Below, in pieces: positions 7,131-13,898 of a DNA stretch of 33,482 nt. How positions within the stretch are numbered: position 1 is the first letter of the stretch; the number at the start of each line of letters is the position of its first letter. Under the pieces are notes generated by a model that was not told where the DNA came from, searched no databases, and saw only the letters and a program-made list of their open reading frames with translations. The stretch is from an uncultured Altererythrobacter sp. (lineage in GTDB: Bacteria; Pseudomonadota; Alphaproteobacteria; Sphingomonadales; Sphingomonadaceae), in assembly GCA_938009055.1 (NCBI GenBank), contig CALLIO010000281.1, forward strand, positions 1 to 33,482. The letters run 5' to 3'. Position numbers and translations under genes: made by a program.

Positions 7131-8008
7131 ACGCTTTGCTCCTCAAAACTATCGACAATGGCGCCTGCCGTGGTGATCCATGCCCTGCCGTCCCCCGCAA
7201 TATGTTCAAGCACGCGCTCAAACGCGCCGATCCGGTGCGGCTGCCCGATCAAATAGCTGTGCAGCGGAATGCACATGACTGTGCCTGAATTCGCGCCTTC
7301 ATCAGCCAGTCGGTCATATTGGCGGATCAACGTGTCGGCATATTCGCGCGGCGACATATTGTAGATGAAAAAGCCATAATGGTCATTCACCTCAAGCGAG
7401 TAGGGAATGGCTGTCAGGCTACCTTTGGCGACATTGATTTGGGTCGGTTGATCGTCGTGATAAAGGTCGCATGTGTAATCAAGCCCATACTCTGCCAGCA
7501 GATCAAGCGTGCGCGGCGTATGGGTCAGCGCCGGCGCCAGCCAGCCGCGAATGCGCTGACCAGTGGCGCGCTCGACCGTTGCTATCGAATCCTCGATAAT
7601 TGCACGCTCTTGCGCCTCGTCCATGCCGTAAGAATAGCGGGTGTTGTAAATGCCGTGGCTGAAGAACTCCCAGCCGCGATCCCGCGCATCTGCGACGACT
7701 TCGGGGATGTGATCGCATAGAGCAACCGATAGGCTGACCGAGCCAGGAAATCCGTGACGGCTCATCATCTCTGCCATGCGCCAATGCGATATGCGATTGG
7801 CATGATCACGGTGACTGTATCCAACCACATCGGGATGCGGCTTGGGCCAAGATTTGCGATTCGGATTAGCCGGAGGGTCTAGCTCGTAAAATTCCAGATT
7901 AGGCGCGACCCAAACAGCGCAAGTCTTACCTTCAGGCCAAACCAGTTTGCGCCGCCCGCGATAGGGTTGGTACTCGTACAGCCCCGGATCGCTCTTTTGC
8001 GCGCTCAT
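7127..8008 (-). CDS. Polysaccharide-deacetylase-fold hydrolase, PuuE/cyclic imide hydrolase-like (copy 2)
   Basis: A 293-residue protein of the same branch as its two paralogues. Shared features are AVWVAPNLEFYELD at the first strand, the loop DVVGYSHRDHANRISHWR, GWEFFSHGIYNTRYSYGMDE holding the His-centred motif, RGWLAPALTHTP, CDLYHDDQPTQ, and CIPLHSYLIGQPHR near the end. The pattern H-G-I-Y-N-T-R-Y is like that of PuuE-type hydrolases. Of the three copies this one looks closest to the cyclic imide hydrolase type, also in length as I remember it. It overlaps the isochorismatase-like gene upstream and copy 1 downstream by 4 nt each, so the three are surely co-translated. Adjacency to a half-amidase-like enzyme supports a two-step imide to half-amide to diacid route, which is inference. 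Confidence 0.85.
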   Translation of the reverse strand: MSAQKSDPGLYEYQPYRGRRKLVWPEGKTCAVWVAPNLEFYELDPPANPNRKSWPKPHPDVVGYSHRDHANRISHWRMAEMMSRHGFPGSVSLSVALCDHIPEVVADARDRGWEFFSHGIYNTRYSYGMDEAQERAIIEDSIATVERATGQRIRGWLAPALTHTPRTLDLLAEYGLDYTCDLYHDDQPTQINVAKGSLTAIPYSLEVNDHYGFFIYNMSPREYADTLIRQYDRLADEGANSGTVMCIPLHSYLIGQPHRIGAFERVLEHIAGDGRAWITTAGAIVDSFEEQSV

Positions 8009-8688
8009 CCATGAGCCTCCAGCCAGTCGATAACCGTGCTGACCGGTTCAACATCGGCATATTTGATCTGCAAATCGGTGAGATTGGCGAAATGATAACT
8101 CTCGTGCTTATCCGCGCATGTCTCGATCGGAACAATGGTGCGATAGCCATAGCTTAGTGCATCGACAGCAGTCGCCCGAACGCAGCCCGAAGTAGAGCCA
8201 CCGGTCACAATCACTGTATCCACCTTGTGCCAGGTCAGATAGCTTGCCAGCTGCGTTTCGAAAAAGGCGCTGGGCATCCGCTTGGTATAGCACAGATCAT
8301 CGCTGCCAATTTCGCAGCGCGGGTCAAATTCGTGGCGCGGCGATCCATAGCGAATGTTCTGGAGCGAATCTTCTGTATCGGTGCGCGTTCCCCAAACGCC
8401 TGCATCACTCGCATCATTCTTATAGGCCACGCGGCTCCAGATAACCGGCATTCCCTCCGCGCGGGCAAGGCTGGAGATCGTATTGATATATTCGATCTGA
8501 CGCGGATCGGTTTCATACGCAGTTTTGAACATGTCGGTGCGCGTATAAGCCTGCTGGACATCGACATTGACGATCGCAAGCTTTGAACCAAAGCCAAACT
8601 TCTTGCGAGCCGGATTGGCCATCAGCTCCTCGAAAATCTGGCGCGCTGTCCGGCCATCCTCGACCATCTTTGTGCCAATTTGTGCCAT
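8005..8688 (-). CDS. Isochorismatase-fold amidohydrolase (maleamate/N-carbamoylsarcosine amidase-like)
   Basis: A 227-residue cysteine hydrolase of the isochorismatase superfamily with the full catalytic triad: Asp43 (in VNVDVQQAYTR), Lys136 (CYTKRMPSAFFET) and Cys169 (TGGSTSGCVRATAVDA). The K-R-x-P-S-A-F and S-T-S-G-C-V-R-A-T-A-V-D patterns are those of N-carbamoylsarcosine amidase and maleamate amidohydrolase (NicF), enzymes that release ammonia from a carbamoyl or half-amide group. There are two adjacent ATG codons; I prefer 8688, six bases after GGGAGG. It is the first gene of the minus-strand operon with the two deacetylase-fold proteins and faces the LeuC-like gene across 139 bases. Expected role in the island: hydrolysis of a monoamide made by ring opening. 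Other amides are possible. Confidence 0.88.
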   Translation of the reverse strand: MAQIGTKMVEDGRTARQIFEELMANPARKKFGFGSKLAIVNVDVQQAYTRTDMFKTAYETDPRQIEYINTISSLARAEGMPVIWSRVAYKNDASDAGVWGTRTDTEDSLQNIRYGSPRHEFDPRCEIGSDDLCYTKRMPSAFFETQLASYLTWHKVDTVIVTGGSTSGCVRATAVDALSYGYRTIVPIETCADKHESYHFANLTDLQIKYADVEPVSTVIDWLEAHG

Positions 8689-8712
8689 CATAAGCCTCCC
8701 GAGGTTACTCCA

Positions 8713-8740
8713 ACGCTATGCGACGCTGCGCAGCCGCGAA
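8713..8740. promoter_or_regulatory. Candidate operator in the divergent amidase/LeuC-like promoter region
   Basis: GCTGCGCAGC at 8725-8734 is a perfect 10-base palindrome, and ACGCT occurs twice ten bases apart (8713 and 8723), i.e. one helical turn. A close copy lies at 5703-5720 before the HapK operon. The 139 bases between the two start codons must hold both divergent promoters; TATATT at 8794-8799 could be a -10 element for the LeuC-like operon, without a convincing -35. Confidence 0.38.
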
Positions 8741-8827
8741 GCAGGTGTATTGCCCTATTTGTTCGCACAGCGATTATCTGTCCGGGTTCGCTGTATATTC
8801 ACGCCCTGTTTTTTGCGATTGGACCTT

Positions 8828-10201
8828 ATGGCCTCAACGCTGTTCGACAAAATATGGAATCGCCACGCGATCAAGCCGCTGACCGGTCGCAATGCGCTGG
8901 TCGCGATTGATCGGATATTCCTGCACGAACGGACCGGAGCAGTTGCCCTCAATTCATTAAGCGAGGCAGGCCGCAAGCCTATTGATCCGGCCCGTGTCTT
9001 TTGCGTGATGGATCATATCGTCGATACACGGCCAGGGCGCGGCGATGCGACGCTTATGCCAGATGGGCAGGCCTTTATTACGGAGACCCGCTCCGCTGCG
9101 ACAAAAGCGGGCATCAATTTGTTCGATGTTACCGACGCTGACCAAGGCATAACCCATGTTATCTCACCAGAACTGGGTATCGTCTTACCTGGCTCAACCC
9201 TGATCGCACCGGACAGTCATACATGCACACAGGGCGCGTTTGGCGCGCTGGCATGGGGTGTCGGCTCGTCCGAGGCTGAACATGCAATGGCAACGGGCGC
9301 ATTGCGAGTAAAACGGCCAGAAACAATGCGGGTCACGTTTGAAGGCACGCTTGGTGAAGGTGCCAGCGCGAAAGACATGATCCTTGCGCTTATTGCGCAA
9401 TATTCAGCTTCTGGCGGGCGCGGAAAAGTGATCGAGTTTAACGGCCCTGCGGTGCGCGCGCTCGACATGGAAGCCCGCATGACTTTGTGCAATATGGCAA
9501 CCGAATTTAGCGCGATGAGCGCCATCATTGCTCCTGACGAAAAGACTTTCGGTTATCTGCATGGACGGCGTTTCGCACCCAAAGGCGCGTTGTGGGACGC
9601 TGCGATCGAAAGCTGGCACGCGCTGCATTCCGATCCCGACGCCAGTTTCGATGAAGAGATCACAATCGACGCCGGTACCGTCGCGCCGATGATCAGCTGG
9701 GGCACGAGCGCGGATGCCGCGATTGCCATCAATGGCGCAGTGCCGCCAAGTGCCGATGCGCAAATGCTTGATTATATGGCTTTGGAAAGCGGCCAAAAGC
9801 TGGTCGGTCTACCTATTGATGCAGCCTTTATCGGCAGCTGCACCAATTCGCGCCTCAGCGATTTGCGTCGCGCTGCCAAAGTGCTCGACGGGCGTAAAGT
9901 TGCTCAAGGCACCAAAGCTGTCTGCGTGCCGGGTTCCTCTGCGGTCAAACGCGCGGCTGAAGCAGAAGGGCTGCACGAAATCTTTGCGCAGGCTGGCTTC
10001 GAATGGAGAGAGAGCGGCTGCTCCATGTGCTTTTTCGCAGGCGGCGAAAGCTTTGCCGAAGGGTCGCGCGTTGTCAGCTCGACCAATCGCAGTTTCCGCA
10101 ACCGGCAGGGCCACCGCGTCAAAACCCATATCGCCAGCCCCGAAACGGTCGCGGCCAGCGCGATCAAGGGCGCGATCGCCGATCATAGAGAGCTTGCATG
10201 A
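8828..10201 (+). CDS. LeuC/aconitase-type hydratase, large subunit
   Basis: A 457-residue large subunit of the isopropylmalate isomerase/homoaconitase/dimethylmaleate hydratase group. The three [4Fe-4S] cysteines are present as Cys338 (FIGSCTNSRLSDL), Cys398 and Cys401 (SGCSMC), with the same 60- and 3-residue spacing as in LeuC. APDSHTCTQGAFGALAWGVG and RQGHRVKTHIASPE are also family marks. After the CxxC the normal LxMN is replaced by FFAGGESF, so substrate recognition near the cluster probably differs from LeuC. The open frame continues upstream to 8567, but family alignment starts at ATG 8828 (MASTLFDKIWNRHAI). It overlaps the small subunit gene by ATGA. Genuine leucine synthesis genes (leuA, leuB) are absent here, so a catabolic role, hydrating a substituted maleate to a malate, fits better. 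Confidence 0.9.
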   Translation: MASTLFDKIWNRHAIKPLTGRNALVAIDRIFLHERTGAVALNSLSEAGRKPIDPARVFCVMDHIVDTRPGRGDATLMPDGQAFITETRSAATKAGINLFDVTDADQGITHVISPELGIVLPGSTLIAPDSHTCTQGAFGALAWGVGSSEAEHAMATGALRVKRPETMRVTFEGTLGEGASAKDMILALIAQYSASGGRGKVIEFNGPAVRALDMEARMTLCNMATEFSAMSAIIAPDEKTFGYLHGRRFAPKGALWDAAIESWHALHSDPDASFDEEITIDAGTVAPMISWGTSADAAIAINGAVPPSADAQMLDYMALESGQKLVGLPIDAAFIGSCTNSRLSDLRRAAKVLDGRKVAQGTKAVCVPGSSAVKRAAEAEGLHEIFAQAGFEWRESGCSMCFFAGGESFAEGSRVVSSTNRSFRNRQGHRVKTHIASPETVAASAIKGAIADHRELA

Positions 10202-10806
10202 TGGGCCGCCCGATCACCTCCCTCACATCGCGTGCGGCGCCGCTGCTGTATGCCAATATCGACACCGATCAGATCATCCCATCGCGCGAGATGCGCAGCA
10301 CAGGCAAAACCGGTCTGGCCAAAGGGATGTTTGCTGGATGGCGCTATCTTGCGGGAAGCGACTACGCGCCTGACCCCGCTTTCGTGCTCAATGATCCGCA
10401 ATTCGCCGGTGCTGAAATTCTTCTGGCGAGAGAGAATTTCGGCTGCGGTTCAAGCCGCGAACATGCCGTTTGGGCGCTGGCCGAATTTGGCATTCGCGCA
10501 ATTATCGCGCCCAGCTTCGCGCCGATTTTTGAAAACAATTGCTCGCGCGGGGGCGTGCTGTGCGTGCGATTGCCTGCCGAAGTCATCAATCAAATCGCCG
10601 CTAGCGATGCAAATGTCTCTATCGACCTACCCGATCAAAGCGTTTCCTTACCCGATGGATCACGCTGGACCTTCACAATCGACGAGGAAGCCAAAGCGAT
10701 GCTGATCGGCGGTTTGGATTCAATTGAACTCACTATGCAAAGCGCGGATGACATTCGCCGTTGGCACGATACGGACAAGAACGAGCGCCCCTGGATTTAC
10801 CTATGA
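10198..10806 (+). CDS. LeuD/aconitase-type hydratase, small subunit
   Basis: A 202-residue swivel-domain subunit that pairs with the preceding LeuC-like protein. It shows NIDTDQIIPSREMR near the N-terminus, ILLARENFGCGSSREHAVW in the middle, and IIAPSFAPIFENNCSRGG, all classical LeuD/aconitase swivel motifs, including the Gly-Ser-Ser-Arg substrate-binding loop. The start ATG at 10198 overlaps the large-subunit stop and follows GAGAG; a second ATG comes directly after. The length is as for bacterial LeuD rather than the shorter archaeal type. It overlaps the HMG-CoA-lyase-like gene by 4 nt, which ties the hydratase to CoA-dependent cleavage. Confidence 0.9.
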   Translation: MMGRPITSLTSRAAPLLYANIDTDQIIPSREMRSTGKTGLAKGMFAGWRYLAGSDYAPDPAFVLNDPQFAGAEILLARENFGCGSSREHAVWALAEFGIRAIIAPSFAPIFENNCSRGGVLCVRLPAEVINQIAASDANVSIDLPDQSVSLPDGSRWTFTIDEEAKAMLIGGLDSIELTMQSADDIRRWHDTDKNERPWIYL

Positions 10807-11750
10807 GCAATGCAATCACAATCAGCGAAGTTGGTCCGCGCGATGGCCTTCAAAGCATCGACCAGATCATGCCGCTTGCCGCCAAGAAGGCTTGGATCGC
10901 AGCAGAAGCCGCCGCTGGTGTGAGCGAGATTGAGGTCGGCAGCTTCGTTCCGCCCAGCCTCCTGCCACAAATGGCTGATACCGCCGAAGTCGTGGCCTTT
11001 GCGAAAACGATCCCTGATTTGGATGTCGCCGTGCTCGTCCCCAATTTCAAAGGGGCCGAGCGAGCCATTGCGGCAGGCGCCGACAAGATATCGATCCCCT
11101 TCTCCATGTCAGAGACACACAGCCTCAACAATCTGCGCAAGACCCATGAGCAAATGATCGAGGAGATCAAAGCGGTCGCCGATCTGGTTGCACGCCAACC
11201 CGAAGCCTCGCGCCCCTATTTCGAAGTTGGACTGTCCACCGCCTTTGGCTGCACGATGGAAGGCCCGATTGCGACCGAACAAATTGTGCGGCTCGCCGAA
11301 CAATCCATCGCTGCCGGCGCGCAGGAATTGTGCCTTTCCGATACCACCGGATATGCCAATCCTGCCCAAGTGCGCGATCTGGTCAAACGAGTGAAAAGCG
11401 CGGTTGGCGATGACAAGCTCAACAGCTTGCATTTGCACAATACGCGCGGGTTGGGCCTCGCCAATGTTGTCGCGGGGCTAGAGGTTGGCATCACCACTTT
11501 TGATGCCTCGCTCTGCGGTTTGGGCGGCTGCCCATTTGCGCCGGGTGCATCGGGCAATATCGTGACAGAAGATCTCGTCTTCATGCTCAGCGCGATGGGC
11601 GTGGAGACCGGCATTGATCTGGATGCCCTACTTCAGACCCGCACCATTCTGGCAGAGGCTCTGCCTGGCGAGCCGCTCTACGGTTTCACTGCCGATGCCG
11701 GTGTGCCGCTCGGCTTTGAAAGCACACAAAATCTGAAGGCACACGGATGA
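10803..11750 (+). CDS. HMG-CoA lyase-like enzyme (DRE-TIM family)
   Basis: A 315-residue DRE-TIM metallolyase of the hydroxymethylglutaryl-CoA lyase type. Evidence: VGPRDGLQS with metal-binding Asp14, the HLHNTRGLGLAN metal site with two His, and the HMG-CoA lyase signature GGCPFAPGASGN with Cys243. The family cleaves 3-hydroxy-3-methylglutaryl-CoA or related 3-hydroxyacyl-CoA such as citramalyl-CoA, giving acetyl-CoA (or another acyl-CoA) and an oxo product. The usual HxHDT is HLHNT here, a substitution seen in side branches. The start ATG overlaps the LeuD-like stop, and the gene end overlaps the CoA-transferase start, so hydratase, lyase and CoA-transferase are translated together. A likely order is hydration, CoA transfer, then cleavage; if the substrate is citramalate-like the products would be pyruvate and acetyl-CoA. 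Confidence 0.87.
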   Translation: MSNAITISEVGPRDGLQSIDQIMPLAAKKAWIAAEAAAGVSEIEVGSFVPPSLLPQMADTAEVVAFAKTIPDLDVAVLVPNFKGAERAIAAGADKISIPFSMSETHSLNNLRKTHEQMIEEIKAVADLVARQPEASRPYFEVGLSTAFGCTMEGPIATEQIVRLAEQSIAAGAQELCLSDTTGYANPAQVRDLVKRVKSAVGDDKLNSLHLHNTRGLGLANVVAGLEVGITTFDASLCGLGGCPFAPGASGNIVTEDLVFMLSAMGVETGIDLDALLQTRTILAEALPGEPLYGFTADAGVPLGFESTQNLKAHG

Positions 11751-12940
11751 CGCAGCCGAAAACTCCCAGCCCGCTCGCAGGGCTCAAGGTTATAGAGTTT
11801 ACCCATATGGTCATGGGGCCGACCGTGGGCGCAGTCTTGGCCTCGCTTGGGGCTGAGGTTACTCGGGTCGAGCCGATTGGTGGCGACAGGACCCGCCGGT
11901 TGCGGGGGTCGGGCGCAGGATATTTCCCGATGTACAACCGGCATAAATCCAGCATTTGCCTCGATCTGAAGCAAGACGCAGGCAAGAACATTGCACGCAA
12001 GCTGATTGGCGAGGCAGACATTCTGGTCGAGAATTATCGCCCCGGCGCGATGGATCGGCTTGGTCTTGGCTATGAGGATTCGTCCGCAACCAATGAGCGC
12101 TTGATCTATTGCTCGCAGAAAGGGTTTCTGCCCGGCCCTTATGAAAACCGCACCGCGCTCGATGAAGTCGCCCAGATGATGGGCGGCCTAGCCTATATGA
12201 CAGGCCCGCCGGGTCAGCCTTTGCGCGCAGGGGCAAGCGTGATCGATGTGGCTGGCGGCATGTTCGGCGTGATCGGTATTCTTGCAGCCATTGAAGAGCG
12301 CCACCGGACCGGCAAAGGGCAAAAGGTTCAATCATCGCTGTTCGAGACCACCGCCTATCTTGTGGGTCAGCATATGGCGCAATTGGCTGTTACCGGCGAG
12401 CCCGCCCAACCCATGCCAGTGCGCGTGTCGGCCTGGGCGATCTACGATGTGTTTGAGACAAAGGACGAGCCGCTCTTCTTGGGTGTTGTCAGCGATCCGC
12501 TTTGGGCCAAGTTTTGCGAAGCGTTTGGACTAGACGAGCTTTGGGCCAATGAAGCCTTGCGCGAAAACAATGCGCGGGTCGCCGCGCGCGAGCAAATCAT
12601 GCCGCAAGTGCGCGCTTTGATGGGCAGCATGACGCGCGCTGAAATTATCGCTAAGGTCGAAGGCACGGGCATCCCCTTTGCTCCGATTGGCAAGCCTGAA
12701 GATCTGTTCGAAGACGAGCATCTGACCGCATCTGGCGCGTTGGAAAGCGTGACGCTGAGCGATGGCAGCACAACGTCCCTGCCCACCCTTCCGATTGAGA
12801 TGGGCGGACAATTGCTGGCTCGCGACGCGCAATTGGCAGAAATTGGCCGCGATGCGCAGGCAATTCTCGCTGATCTGGGCTATTCCGCTGAAGCCATCGC
12901 AGAACTCGGCGCCAATGGCGTCACGCAAATCGCACAGTAA
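11747..12940 (+). CDS. Family III CoA-transferase (CaiB/BaiF type)
   Basis: A 397-residue family III CoA-transferase. N-terminal LAGLKVIEFTHMVMGPTVG, the nucleotide-binding R-G segment LRGSGAGYFPMYNRHK, the LVENYRPGAMDRLGLGYE motif, and ASVIDVAGGMFGVIGILAAI with the family's conserved Asp are all present, as is the RTGKGQKVQSSLFET motif. These enzymes move CoA between carboxylic acids, for example in citramalate, mesaconate or itaconate use. Position directly after the HMG-CoA-lyase-like gene (ATGA overlap) suggests it activates the hydroxy-dicarboxylate made by the LeuCD-like hydratase. The donor CoA ester is not known. A 26-base gap leads to the third deacetylase-fold gene. Confidence 0.92.
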   Translation: MTQPKTPSPLAGLKVIEFTHMVMGPTVGAVLASLGAEVTRVEPIGGDRTRRLRGSGAGYFPMYNRHKSSICLDLKQDAGKNIARKLIGEADILVENYRPGAMDRLGLGYEDSSATNERLIYCSQKGFLPGPYENRTALDEVAQMMGGLAYMTGPPGQPLRAGASVIDVAGGMFGVIGILAAIEERHRTGKGQKVQSSLFETTAYLVGQHMAQLAVTGEPAQPMPVRVSAWAIYDVFETKDEPLFLGVVSDPLWAKFCEAFGLDELWANEALRENNARVAAREQIMPQVRALMGSMTRAEIIAKVEGTGIPFAPIGKPEDLFEDEHLTASGALESVTLSDGSTTSLPTLPIEMGGQLLARDAQLAEIGRDAQAILADLGYSAEAIAELGANGVTQIAQ

Positions 12941-12966
12941 AACCAAGAGCATGGGTGAGACACTAA

Positions 12967-13896
12967 ATGTTCGAATATGATTATGTTCCGATAACTGAGC
13001 GCGGCCCACTGCAATGGCCGGGCAATGCGCGCGTCGCCTTGGTCATTACGATCAATATGGAAACGTGGGACCTGACCAAGGACACCGACCAGCCCTATTA
13101 TGCTGGCGGCCCGGCTTTGCTTCCCAATATGCTAGCCGGGCGCATTCCCGACTATCCCAATTACAGTTGGCGCGAATATGGCCAGCGCGTGGGGGTCTGG
13201 CGGATCATCGACATGCTCGATCAACTGGATGCCAAGGCCAGCTGCACGACCAATGCCGTCACCTTTGAACGGCGCAGCGCGATGACGCAGGCCTGCCTTG
13301 ATCGCGGCTGGGAACTCATCGCCCACAATTACGAGCAAGGCGAATTGCTCACCGATTTTCACGATGATCCAGAGGCCGAGCGCGACATCATCCGCCGCTC
13401 GATTGCCATTTATGAAGAGCATGTCGGCAAGCGGCCCAAGGGCTGGCTTTCTTCCAGCCTGCGCGGCACCCTCAACACGCCGAGCATTTTGGCCGAGGAA
13501 GGCTTCAGTTTTTACTGCGACATTATGAATGACGACCAGCCTTACATGATCCGCACCGATGCCGGACCGCTGGTCGCCGTTCCCTATTCCAACGTCATCA
13601 ACGACTTCACCATCGTGACGCGCAACATGCGCACGTGTGACGAATATCGCGACCTGCTGATTGAGGAATTGTCCGTGCTTCATCAAGAAGGCGCGGCACA
13701 CCCGCGTATCATGAATGTTGGGCTCCATCCGCATGTTTCAGGCCGCGCGCATATGATCCGCGCCCTGCGCGAATTCATCCAGTTTGCCCAAGGTCTCGAT
13801 GGCGTTTGGTGGCCAACCCGCGAAGAATTGGCCGATCATTATTCCGCCAATCACGAAAGCCATATTCCTGGCCAATTGGCAGCAAAGGGAGAATAA
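12967..13896 (+). CDS. Polysaccharide-deacetylase-fold hydrolase, PuuE/cyclic imide hydrolase-like (copy 3)
   Basis: A 309-residue third paralogue, on the plus strand with the hydratase operon. Features: ALVITINMETWDLTK at the first strand, YSWREYGQRVGVWRI, GWELIAHNYEQGELL with the His motif, KGWLSSSLRGTLNTP, CDIMNDDQPYMI, and LHPHVSGRAHMIRALREFI. The LHPHVSG block is closest to PuuE's LHP segment. No signal peptide and no TFDDG motif, so again a cytosolic C-N hydrolase of cyclic amide or imide type rather than a cell-wall enzyme. It differs strongly from copies 1 and 2, which suggests a distinct substrate or step. Two bases separate its stop from the ATG of the aldehyde dehydrogenase, whose ribosome binding site (GGGAG) lies in its last codons. 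Confidence 0.84.
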   Translation: MFEYDYVPITERGPLQWPGNARVALVITINMETWDLTKDTDQPYYAGGPALLPNMLAGRIPDYPNYSWREYGQRVGVWRIIDMLDQLDAKASCTTNAVTFERRSAMTQACLDRGWELIAHNYEQGELLTDFHDDPEAERDIIRRSIAIYEEHVGKRPKGWLSSSLRGTLNTPSILAEEGFSFYCDIMNDDQPYMIRTDAGPLVAVPYSNVINDFTIVTRNMRTCDEYRDLLIEELSVLHQEGAAHPRIMNVGLHPHVSGRAHMIRALREFIQFAQGLDGVWWPTREELADHYSANHESHIPGQLAAKGE

Positions 13897-13898
13897 GC

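Noticed and set aside
6210-8008. Cell-wall or chitin deacetylases
   Set aside because: No signal peptide, the TFDDG metal and base motif is absent, and the gene context is small-molecule catabolism.
8567-8827. N-terminal extension of the LeuC-like frame by 87 codons
   Set aside because: The extension lies antisense to the amidase gene and in the divergent promoter region, is not family-like, and the LeuC alignment starts at 8828.
8828-10806. Leucine biosynthesis leuCD
   Set aside because: No leuA or leuB nearby, altered residues after the Fe-S CxxC, and overlap with CoA-dependent catabolic genes favour a different hydratase.
13132-13734. Minus-strand 200-codon open frame
   Set aside because: Shadow of the third deacetylase-fold gene, which carries the family motifs on the plus strand.
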